NCBI GenBank assembly: GCA_039000515.1
Contig: JBCFYV010011164.1
Span: 37,934,234 to 37,998,233 of the forward strand
Source of the DNA: Timema cristinae
Taxonomy: Eukaryota; Arthropoda; Insecta; Phasmatodea; Timematidae
Length of the DNA stretch: 64,000 nucleotides
Direction: 5' to 3'
The notes beneath the pieces were generated by a model that did no database searches, was not told the origin of the DNA, and saw nothing but the letters and a program-made list of their open reading frames with translations. Position 1 is the stretch's first letter, and every line of letters starts with the position of its first letter. The position numbers were made by a program, and so were the translations under genes. Below are positions 40,401-52,400 of the stretch, piece after piece.

Positions 40401-43400
40401 TTAAAGATGAATGTCACTCATGTTGATAAATTAGTAAATAATTTTGAAAAAAAAAAAGAAGTTAAATAATGGAAGTATTTGGGTTTTTAAATTGTAAATA
40501 ATACTTTTAAAACACAATTTAAACATTTAAAAACAACACTCAAATAAAAATCTAATAAAAAATAATTAAAATAGTTTCAACACTCATGTCTTTAAAGACA
40601 TTAAAATTACACTAAAAATTACAAAAATAAGTTAATAAAATGAATAATCAATTGCATGATGGCTTGGAAATGTATAACATGACAATGTAGAAACACTGTA
40701 CAGGGATGTAAAGTGATAGTGAAGGAAGCCAACCTGAAAGGATAGTTAGATTGGCCTAGATTTAAAAACACACTTCTTCTCTTCATGTCTTCTTAAACTT
40801 TTCCACTTCTTCAAAACTCCCACAGTTGGACATTGGTTTGAATTTTCGGGATATTACTTTTTTGTTTATGTCTCTTCTTATGAAAAATAAATATTTCCAA
40901 AAATTCAAAACAATGTGCAGCTGTGGAAATTTGAAGAAGTGAGAACAGTAAAAGTGTATAAAGAAATAGAAAAGTGTGTTTGTATCTATGCCTAACCTAA
41001 CCATCCTTTCAGAATGGCTTCTTTAACTATCACTTTACATTATTATAGAGTTTTGTCTTCACTATTTTCATGAAAAGTTAATAAAATTGACGTTTTATTT
41101 CCTCAAAATATGCTTCACTAACTTATTTTACTGTTTAAGAAAATGTAAGAATCTTAAACAATTAAAAATTAAAAGTCTTTCATATTTCATCTATTATTCC
41201 TTAGTGTAATGGTGCATTATCATGTCTTTTGTTCCATTTCCATACCTCTATGCCTAGTTGCACATGCACATTGTACAGGATCTCGTTAAACATTGTTTTA
41301 TTGATAAATTTACTTCATTTCAATTTTTAATGGTTAAAATTAAAAATAAAAAGACTAAAATAATATTTCTAGCAAACAATATGAAATAGTAAATGCTTTT
41401 TTAATTTAAATGTGGTAAGTTTGGTAAAATATGCATTCATTATAAACAGGTTAACCAACATAATCTATAACTAAATAGTAACTAAACTAGAGCTAGTTTT
41501 ATAGCTAAATGTATTTATTTAAGACAAGTTTTAAATATCTTAAGTTTGAAAACATTTAATAAAATATATTTTTGATATTACAATTTAATTTAACATAAAT
41601 TATTATTTTAGAAAGGGACCCGGTCAAAATAGTATTTCTTCTTACACTTACCACTTTTTCAAACTTCCTCAGTTGTACATTGTTTTGAATTTTTGGAAAT
41701 ATTTATTTTTCATATGAAAAGACATCAATGAAAAAGTAATATTCCCAAAAATTCAAACTAATGTGCAACTGTAAAAGTTTTAAAGAAATGAAAGAATTTA
41801 AGAAGACACGAAGAGAGAAGTGTGATTGTTCCTATCTAGGCCTAACCTAACTATCCTTTCAGGTTGGCTTCCTTCAGTATCACTTACTTTACATCATTGT
41901 ACAGTGTTTCTACACTGTCTTGTCATAAATTTCCAAGCCATCATGCAATTATCCATTTTATTAACTTCGTTTTATAATCGTTAGTGTAATTTTAATGTCC
42001 TTAAATTATTATTATTATTATTAGCACCGCGTCTTACTACCCTTTCACATTATACACACACTTATGTGTAATAGATGAAATGGAGGACCTACAGTTTAAC
42101 ACGGAATCCAAACCACGATGGAGGCCTGGCATTAAATGTCCTTAAACCATTTTAATTATTTTTTTATTAGATTTTTATTTGAGTGTTCTTGTTTTTAAAA
42201 TTGTGTTTTATAAGTGTTATTTCTAATTTTAAAATCAATATTCCCATTATTTAACTTTTTTTTTTCAAAAGTATATACTGTTAATAAAAAGGAGTGTCAT
42301 TCATATTTTAAGAACATGTGTTTTAATATACTTTTAACATTTTAAAATTAGGAATATGTCTATACTCGAACTCTACTCAGAATTCGGGAGCTTTTATAAA
42401 TACTCTACTCGAATGAAAAAACCCAAGCTCGCAGACCTCTAATTATTAGTCAAACACTCATTCCACTGACTCTCAAGTCAAGTTACTATGGAGTGTGAAA
42501 CAACAATTTCCCCAAAGACTTACAGCCATACTTAGACACAATTTTGGAACCCTTACCTTAGAAGGCAGTTGCTCGCTTGTCTGGGTTAGTGTGCCGGATG
42601 ACGGCCCACTCCTGCCTGCTAATCTGTCCAAATCCCTGTGCCTCATCACCATCCTTCAGTTTTTGTCTATTTAATATTGGTATTTGAAGTGAAATATGTT
42701 GCTTGGTTCCAGACCCAAACCAGCTCAAGAGCATGTAGAAAATGGGCTTTCTTTTTTGCGAAAGGGCTTTGATTTCTGCGCTTATCCATGGCCTGGAACC
42801 AACAGTATGATTAAAGAAACGAACCATGAAGATCTTGAGGTAAAGCAACAATAATGATCTCTATTTTCTTGGTTCCAATGAATATAATTACTTTAGATTA
42901 TTATTGTATATCTTTATAAGGAAAACCTCTTATCGCTTTATGAGGTAATTATATTATATTTGCAAGAAAGGAAAGTTGGATAGAATATATAAAAGCAATG
43001 AACAAAATATGGCTTTTACAATAAAAAAGAATACAGTTCACACTTTACATTGCTGCCATTATATTATTATTGTTTTATTGCTGTGGCTGCCTTGTGTTTA
43101 AAAGTATTGTTTTAGCTTCTAGGATTATAATTAATTATGAAACTAAAGAGCTGGTTCAAATACTTTTTTTTAAACTTCGATAGTAATTTTATTTAAGAAT
43201 TCAAATCTCTGTCTGAATCTTAGAAAACATTCTAAGTGAAAGAGGTGATATCTACTTTCTGAATTTAAATACCGCTATGCTTCTCCCTCAATTTTGATCT
43301 ATTTACATCAATTATAAAGTTCCTCTAAGAAAATAGCATACAGGTTAAAAAAAATTGCTATAAGGTTGATCCATTTTAGCTTGGATTTTAAAGTTTGGTC

Positions 43401-46400
43401 ATTTACATTCATTTAGTGGTTCATTAACATTCAAAGTTTGGTTTTTAGTTTATTCTTCAATCATATTGGGATAAGCTTGTAATAAGCAGCATACTAGGTA
43501 AATAAAACTTTATTTTTTCCTAATCTCAAATTTTAGAATATGTTGAATCCTTGAATATCAAATTTTCTTCATGATTTTAAAGACCCAAAATCACCATTTT
43601 CTTTCTAAACACATACTAAACTTTGAAAGGAGGTTAGAAGGGCATTATTTATTTGAGCTGTTTGGCACCATTTTTCTTTTGTTTCTTAACGCCAAGCTGT
43701 GTTTTGACATTTCTCATAAACTAACTTGACCTAAAACATTAGCAATATTTGGTTCTGAAATGAACCTATATACAGCTGATTTAGTCCTTGCATGTCCTGA
43801 GATTGAACTAGAGTTACCTCTGACTTTTAACGTCCACCCTAATTTCAGATTTCCCTGAAAAGTATGCTGCAAGTGTGTCGAGCCCACCACAAACCAGATG
43901 CAGTGTGTCGGCATGAAAACTGTCTGAAGATCAGTACACACATCTTGCCGTCAGAGTCAATATTCTACAGGTACGCTTTCTGGATACAGGTATTCATAAT
44001 AACTTTATTAATTTCATTTAAAACTCCTTATTTTTTAAATACTAGGTTGACCTCGGTCGTCTTGGGGTAAAGTGCTTGCCTCAGGACCTGATATTAGCGG
44101 GTTCAAATCCAACCATGGTTCACAGATTTTTCTAGAGCAATAAAAATCCATAACACAATTTCCTTTTGAGGGAAAGTAAAGCCTTTCCCATATCAATCGT
44201 AACACACAAAGACTGTTCAGAAATTACGCGTTAAATACTTCAAATAAATAAATCTAATGCCAGTAATGAGATAGCAGCAACTATCAAACATGATAATAGG
44301 GTTAAGAAAATGTACCAAAGCCTGCAATAAATTAAAATATAAGAATAACTACAATGTGGAAAAAAATTACCCATAGAATTTTAATTATTTAATTTAAATT
44401 AGAGATGGGTTGAATATAGTATTTTATGTATTCAAATCTAAATCGTCATTTTTATCTTTAAATAGTAAATACAAATCTTATAAAATATGGTAAACTTGTT
44501 TACTGTGTACATTAATTCTTAAGTTGCTATTGAAAATAAATATTGTATCAAAATATTTGTTAAAAAAAAATTCTTCTAGTTTTGGTTGTCAGAGCCACCC
44601 ATAGTAGATGTGTGTGGGGTTCTGGGAAAACTTCCCCTCCTTCCTCTCAAAAATATTTAAAAAACTTGATTTTGGTTTTAGTGTTGTTACATTATTTTGC
44701 ACCTACCAATTTTCACTCGTATGAGGTTCAAGGAAATCCCCTAAAATAATAATCAATGCTAGAAGCCATGTTTTTTTTACACCTAAGTCTTGATTTATCC
44801 TCAACCCTTCATTTGATTTAGTTTCCCAAAAAACTTAATCTGTATATTAATAAAGTTACAAAGAACAACTGGGCCAAGTTAGAATTAAATCTGTTAATGC
44901 ATTAAAAAGTTATATTGAGACAAGTGCACCACAGACAGACAGGCAGACAAATACAAATTGATAAAGCTTAAGCTGGGGTTTCCTCGGGTAGCGGCGCCGC
45001 AATCAAGCGGCCGTAATATGACGTTGAATGACATCACAAAAACGTTGTCCGTACAAACAATCGAGCGTGGTTTCCTAGATAGCGTTGACTGCCACCGTCA
45101 TGCCAAATAGCGGTGCTGCCATTTGTATCACGGCCGTCATTACGGCCACAAACAATTTGGTACCGTTTTTTGAAGTCGTGCGGTGAACTTTTCACTAAAA
45201 ATGAGTCAAAATTGGAGTAACGAAGAAGACGAAATATTAATAGATTTTTGCTCTGCGGATATTGGCTTCTTGTTTCTGTTGTATGGCTTTGAAGTTATGT
45301 CTTCTATGTAATTCAGTACATAATCAAAAAACACTTGTGTTAAACGAAAATTTCCCCTAAATTTTTCTTGATTGCAGTGCAGATGACGACGCACTAAAAT
45401 TTCATATGCACCTTCTGTAGCACGGCTTTTATAAATTTTCCTTTCCTCCGAACGTTTCTTGTTGTCGTCTTCTGATGACTCTTCATCTTCCAAAAATACT
45501 AGTAATGCCAAATCAAGATCATCCATTTTCAAATTACAAATTCATACTTTTCACACCGTCACGACGACATACAAGGGCTAGGTTTACATAAGCTGGCCAC
45601 CGTCACGAAACGGCCGCCACACAGAAGATGGCTAACGCTATATTACGGCCGCTAAATTACCGCACCGCTACCCGAGGAAACCCCAGCTTAATGGAGAACT
45701 CACTTCATTGATTCAGTAAATCATACCACATGATTATGTTGTAATTTATATTTATCTACACTCTGGACAATATTTGCTAGATTACCTAAACATGGAGCCA
45801 GCTATACGAGCGTGCAAGAAAAGATTTCCCACTCTTAACTGGTTTTCCCCCCTCTGGTCACCTAAGAAATCGTGGGGCTCTGTTCGGCCCACTGTTTGCA
45901 CATACCTAAGGGTGGCTATGCTGGTTGTTAAGTTTGTTCTATATTTCTGTTGGGCTGAACATTATGGGTCTGTGAACTTGGATTTCTTTCTTTCGAGTCT
46001 TCAGGCCTTTTCCGCCCGACTCTCGGGAATGTATAAATTCTCGACATTTTACCAAAGGTTCGAGATCCCGTCCACCCCTAGATGAAAGTTGCTTTAACCA
46101 AAATTGAAAACTTTATCCATGTTTGTTTCAGTGACCCGGACTTTGCTGGTTTCGTAACAGTAATTTGTGAGCAGAAATGCCGTATAGAATACCATATTAA
46201 CTGCTGGAAAGATTTTAAGGAATCGGCGCAGACTGTTGCAAAATTGAGAGACAAGGTAATTTTTTTTATACAATCATATTATATCTTACTATATTTCAAT
46301 ATAATTATCCATACATTTTAATTCTCTATTAAAACTATGATTTTTTACATAAAATTTAACACTAAGTGGTAATTTCCATACAGTTCTCGGAAGTGGACAT

Positions 46401-49400
46401 ATCCAGGAATGAAAAAATCTTACGTGTTTATAAGAAGTCTCATTATAGCGAAACATAATAGTTTAATTTTCTTCACATGCATTGTATTTGGAGGAAGGTA
46501 TAGGGAAGGTGGATAGAAACATATAAAAGGGACAAACGCAATATGGCTTTTACAATTAAAATAACACAGTTCACATTTTACATTGCTACCATTGGACAAA
46601 GAGGTAGTGGTATCCTTTGTTTTGATTCCTAAAGCACTATGTTTTGTTTCCCGCCTGAAACTTTTTGTAAAAGGGTAATTCCCGCCCGACCAATGGGGAT
46701 AGATACATTCCCAACTTTTTCCTAAGGGTTCAGGATCCCGTTCACCCTTAGTTTCATTCTATCGTAACTTATCAGGGAGGAGTGTAAAATGCTCAACGTA
46801 ACTTCCTAAAAGTTGCAAAAAAAAAAAAAAAACATACAAAAGGGAAAAAATGGAAAATTGTAAAGAATGATAGGTCACATAGATAGGAACATGTAAAATG
46901 TATAACATAGGACAAACGCAGGAAAAGGACATTGGAGGTGAATATATAATATATCTCTATAAGGAAAACCTCTTTTCGCTTTATGAGGTAATTGTGTTGT
47001 ATTTGTTAGAAGGTATAGTAAAGGTAGATAGAAACATATAAAAGGAATGAACACAATATGGCTTTTACAATGAAAAGAAGAACACATCTCACACTTAACA
47101 TTGTAGCTATTGGATAAAGAGTTAATGGTTGCTGCGTAAAGAAAATCTATCGTCACTGCCCAATCCCCCGACCTAGGTTTCATTCTATCGGAACTCATCA
47201 GGGAGGAGCGTGAAACATGCAACGCAACCTCCTAAAAAGGGGGAAAAAATGGAAAATTGTAAATAATGATATTACACATAGATAGGAACATTTAAAAGGT
47301 ATAACATGGTAATTTGAACAGCTGTTGAATAAATCCATGAGCTGGGCCTGGATTTTGATAACATGTAAGCTTTCTTTTGGTTCGTCACATACAATGCTCA
47401 CAATAAGGCCTACATAAACTCTTTTCATGATCACCTAGTTGTGGATATGTATATTTTATAGGCATTTTTGAGTCATTTTAAGGCATTCATGTAGACTAAG
47501 TGCCTTTATTTTTAAATACTTTATTTATTTTATAAATGCATTAAATGCTCAAACATTAATTTTTTTCTACACACAGTAGTTGTAATAAGAAAGTAGGCAA
47601 TGAACTTTGTATCCGCTTTGCTTGTATAGTTGTAAGATACACATTCCTGGTGAGACACTCAAATAAGCTTGAAAGAGTTGCATTGAAAGGGGATAGCTAT
47701 TACCTTTGAAACAGATATTTGTAAATCAATGCTACGTTTAGCAGTATTCAGAATTATAGTTGCTAAAGGTGTTTCATAGCATTTTATATTTGTAAAGTGG
47801 TATTGCATTTTATATTTATAAAGTGTGTGTTTGATTCATTTGTGCATTTATTACGCATTTCTGTTCATATTTTTGTTTATTTTAATAAAAGTGGAACATT
47901 TTCTAGAATTATAATGTCTATTTATAGGTCATTTTTTTTAATAACTCTTAGGTCATCAAAATCTTGCCTCTAGTCATGAGCAAAGCATCATTAAATGAAG
48001 GAAAAAAGTTGTGATTAAATTCAAATACACCCTTGACATATTTTAAAGAACAGTTGATGTCACCATGTGAAGAAAATTAAATTCAATGTTTGAACTGAAG
48101 AAATATTTTATTCATTATGCATAAACAAAAGTTTGCAATAAAAACTGTAAAAACACTGACCTTTTCTCACACCCCTTATCACCCACCTTAAAGGCTCGGA
48201 CTATTCTTTGCTTTGGAAGGCTCAGGACTGTGAAGAGTTGTTCACAATATTCAGCTAAATCGCTAGGTTCCGAACAATTTCTATGGCTCGTGTAACAAGG
48301 CTGAACACTAGAGATATTTTGGTATACGGAGGGTGACCTCTCACTCCTGTGATGGTGGATTTATTGTTGGTGATTGGTGGGTTTGATATGAGCATTGAAC
48401 ATTGGTGTGAATTGGTGCATTTGATATGAACATTGAACATTGGTGTGAATTGGTGCATTTGATATGAACATTGAACATTGGTGTTAATTGTTGGGTTTGA
48501 TATGAGCATTGAGGACTGGTGTGAATTGGTGCGTTTGATATGAGCATTGAACATTGGTGTGAATTGGTGGGTTTGATATGAGCATTGAACATTGGTGCAA
48601 ATTGGTGTGTTTGATATGAGCATTGAACATTGGTGCAAATTGGTGTGTTTGATATGAACATTGAACATTGGTGTGAATTGGTGCATTTGATTTGAACATT
48701 GAACATTGGTGTGAATTGGTGCGTTTGATATGAACATTGAACCTTGGTGCAAATTGGTGCGTTTGATATGAGCATTGAACATTGGTGTGAATTGCGGGTT
48801 TGATATGAGCATTGAACAAAAGTGCGAATTGGTGCATTTGATATGAACATTGAACATTGGTGTGAATTTGTGCATTTGATATGAACATTGAACATTGGTG
48901 TGAATTGGTGCATTTGATATGAACATTGAACATTGGTGTGAATTGGTGAAATTGATATGAACATTGAACATTGGTGTGAATTGGTGCATTTGATATGAAC
49001 ATTGAACATTGGTGCGAATTGGTGGGTTTGATATGAACATTGAACATTGGTGCGAATTGGTGGGTTTGATATGAACATTGAACATTGGTGTGAATTGGTG
49101 CGTTTGATATGAACATTGAACATTGGTGCAAATTGGTGCGTTTGATATGAACATTGAACATTGGTGTGAATTGGTGCGTTTGATATGAACATTGAACATT
49201 GGTGCAAATTGGTGCATTTGATATGAACATTGAACATGGGTGCAAATTGGTGCATTTGATATGAACATTGAACATTCGTGTGAATTGGTGCGTTTATATG
49301 AACATTGAACATTGGTTCGAATTGGTGCGTTTGATATGAACATTGAACATTGGTGCAAATTGGTGTGTTTGATATGAACCTTGAACATTGGTGCAAATTG

Positions 49401-52400
49401 GTGTGTTTGATATGAACCTTGAACATTGGTGCGAATTGGTGCGTTTGATATGAACATTGAACATTGGTGCGAATTGGTGCATTTGATATGAACATTGAAC
49501 ATTGGTGCAACTGGTGCGTTTGATATGAACATTGAACATTGGTGTGAATTGGTGCATTTGATATGAACATTGAACATTGGTGTGAATTGGTTGTTTGATA
49601 TGAACATTGAACATTGGTGCAATTGGGTCGTTTGATATGAACATTGAACATTGGTGCGAATTGGTGCGTTTGATATGAACATTGAAATTGGTGTGAATTG
49701 GTGCGTTTGATATGAACATTGAAAATTGGTGCGAATTGTTGCGTTTGATATGAACATTGAACATTGGTGCGAATTGGTGTGTTTGATATGAACATTGAAC
49801 ATTGGTGCGAATTGGTGCGTTTGATATGAACATTGAACATTGGTGCGAATTGGTGCATTTGATATGAACATTGAACATTGGTGCTAATTGGTGCGTTTGA
49901 TATGAACATTGAACATTGGTGTGAATTGGTGCATTTGATATGAACATTGAACATTGGTGTGAATTGGTTCGTTTGATATGAACATTGAACATTGGTGCAA
50001 ATTGGGTCGTTTGATATGAACATTGAACATTGGTGCGAATTGGTGCGTTTGATATGAACATTGAAAATTGGTGTGAATTGGTGCGTTTGATATGAACATT
50101 GAAAATTGGTGCGAATTGTTGCGTTTGATATGAACATTGAACATTGGTGTGAATTGGTGTGTTTGATATGAACATTGAACATTGGTGCGAATTGGTGCGT
50201 TTGATATGAACAATGGTTTGAATTTTATTGTTATCAAGGAAGATATTTACATCTAGGAAGGTGATACTATGCTGTGATCTGTCTCTATGTATTATTGACC
50301 AAGATAAAATTTGTTTTCCTCCCTTTTCATCCTAGTGCCACCTTATTTGACTGAAATGCTCAGCTCTAGCTTAGGAAAGGGGGGGTTCAGCTCTTGCTTA
50401 AATTTAAATGCTTTGGGGATGATTTTAAACATAGTTTTCACATCCTTCCTTCATATTAACTCTGATTTAATTGTCTCTTTAAAATTATTATCAAGTATAT
50501 TTTCTGAAATGTCAAACTCTATTAGCACACAACTTACAATCTTTTGATGTCCAGAGATTAAAAAAAACTTTGACTTGGCATTGAATTTGATTAGAAATTT
50601 ACAAAAATTTTACTAAAAGGAATATTTAAAGTTAAAACACACATTAATGTTCAAATTTTGTCATTTTGTACTCTTATTACAAATTAATGTTTATGTGAAA
50701 AAGAAATTAAAATAATGCACGCAAAAGCTGAGGTTATTTTTAGGGGAAAAGTGTTATTTTTCTCAAAAAGCGATTTTATTATTATGTCAATACGAGTCAA
50801 ATAATTATATATCAAAACAAATTAGGGCTTAAGTTTAGAAAACAGTAGCATGCTTCTGGATAAACAACAATTTAAACACCAATATTAGGTTAATAGCATA
50901 TGCTGAGAACAAAATGATGTTGAATTTTATTTACATACATTAAATAAATGGCTCCTTCTTTAATCATAGCGGTGCTATTGTATTCTTGATTTGCTCTGAA
51001 TTGGTATTGTCTTCATTATCATTTATTTCTCTAAACCAAGTTTTAAAATAAACTTTTACTTACATTGTTAATTACCATACTAACTCTCAAATGAAAACAT
51101 TGCCATTGTGGCCGGATTATTTTCCTTAAAGTTCATTCTTTTGTTGGTTAGAACATGGTTGTACGTTAGAAGAAATCTTTGATTTAACTTTTGCACATGG
51201 TAACTAAATTTCCTCCTCACATGTCTTTTGCCAATTTATATGACAAATAATACTCCTTAGCTGTATTCAACAGAGTGATTACGTGTTCGTGGCATTTGGT
51301 ACTTCCAGAAATTTCACACACTCCTCTTTATGTTTTTCTGATTTGAGGTGTTTCACACAGGAATACTCGTGGTTCTATGATACAGTAACTTTACAAAACT
51401 CTCACAAAACTGTCTATATTTTTGGTTCATATTGTGTATTTAACTATTTATTAACATATTCGGACTAAAATTAAATATAAATACTCATCAAAACATTTCA
51501 TACCTAATAATTTCAAACTCAATATTTCACTATCATTACCTTCAACTTTTACAAATTGCAATATCAAAATAATCAATTGTCAATCTATATTTACACCAAA
51601 CATGATCACCTGGCGTGGTTCATATATATTAATGTCCTTGATTAAACCTAGCATGAAATCTATTAAAGGCTGTAAACAAATAATGTACCGAAATAGTTAC
51701 TTAAATTATTAGTTTAAGGCAATTATGTATATCATGGTTGCAATATAACATTTGGTAACTTAAATTTAATACCTAAAGTTATGGATGTGAAATAATTTTT
51801 TCCATTATTGAACTACTTTTTTTTTAAATACTTAAACATTCATTCATATTTAATAGATCTCAATTCACATTTGTTTTGAAAATTGAACCTCACACACACC
51901 TATTATAAACCAACTTAAATCTTTAACACATCTCTAACAAACAACACCTAATTCCCTGATTTTTAAACTCCATCATTTAAAGAAAGTCTTAATTTCACCA
52001 ATGATAATTTATTTTATTAGTGCTGGTTAATTTAGTTCCTTGGAATACGCCTTCCTCAACCGGTGTCCTTAAACTAGTGTGAGTTGTGAATAGTTAGAAC
52101 CAAGAGCAAGGCATTAAAAAAAAAACCACTAAAATATTTTATATATACTTACTTACTCCATGTCATTAGGAACTCAGAAGTTCATTGCTGCATTCATATA
52201 AGTATGCCACCTATCCCTATCTTGAGCTAGTTTTATCCAGTCCATTTTAATGTTATCCTCCCACATGCGTCTAGGTTTTCTCAATGGTCTCTTCCCATTT
52301 TGTTTGCCAGTCAGTACCTTGAACAAGGTTCTAAATTCTTCCATTCACACAGCTTGTCCTGTCCGCCGTAATCTAGTCGACTTGATAATCCTAATAATGT

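Larger units (their letters stand above)
44971..45688. mobile_element. PIF/Harbinger element, internally deleted, with near-perfect TIRs
   Basis: The ends are exact inverted repeats over about 24 bp: AGCTGGGGTTTCCTCGGGTA + GCGG and its complement. Flanks are TTA/TTAA on both sides, fitting a Harbinger 3-bp TWA target. It contains the start of a transposase gene (- strand) and the start of a Myb/SANT-like gene (+ strand), the two proteins of autonomous Harbinger elements, now only stubs. GC-rich ends stand out from the intron. Confidence 0.85.

Noticed and set aside
42558..42851. Antisense ORF with [15 protein letters not shown], resembling a LINE linker between endonuclease and RT
   Set aside because: The + strand of the same DNA is a TTC3-like exon with correct splice sites, phase and motif; the resemblance is coincidental.
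44401..44970. AGAGATGGGTTGAATATAGT as the left end of another hAT copy
   Set aside because: It resembles the end at 53497, but I found no matching right end or target duplication.
45774..46085. 103-codon + strand ORF as a gene next to exon 13
   Set aside because: It overlaps a dispersed repeat whose other copy (46640-46760) does not keep the frame.
46875..47222. 115-codon antisense ORF, similar to the one at 62075-62329
   Set aside because: The similarity comes from shared hammerhead-repeat DNA; the frame crosses the ribozyme and is not kept between copies.
48255..50237. Very long antisense ORFs (up to 613 codons) as a repeat-protein gene
   Set aside because: They coincide with a 38-bp satellite, are open in all three frames at once, and have no promoter, splice or unique terminal domain.
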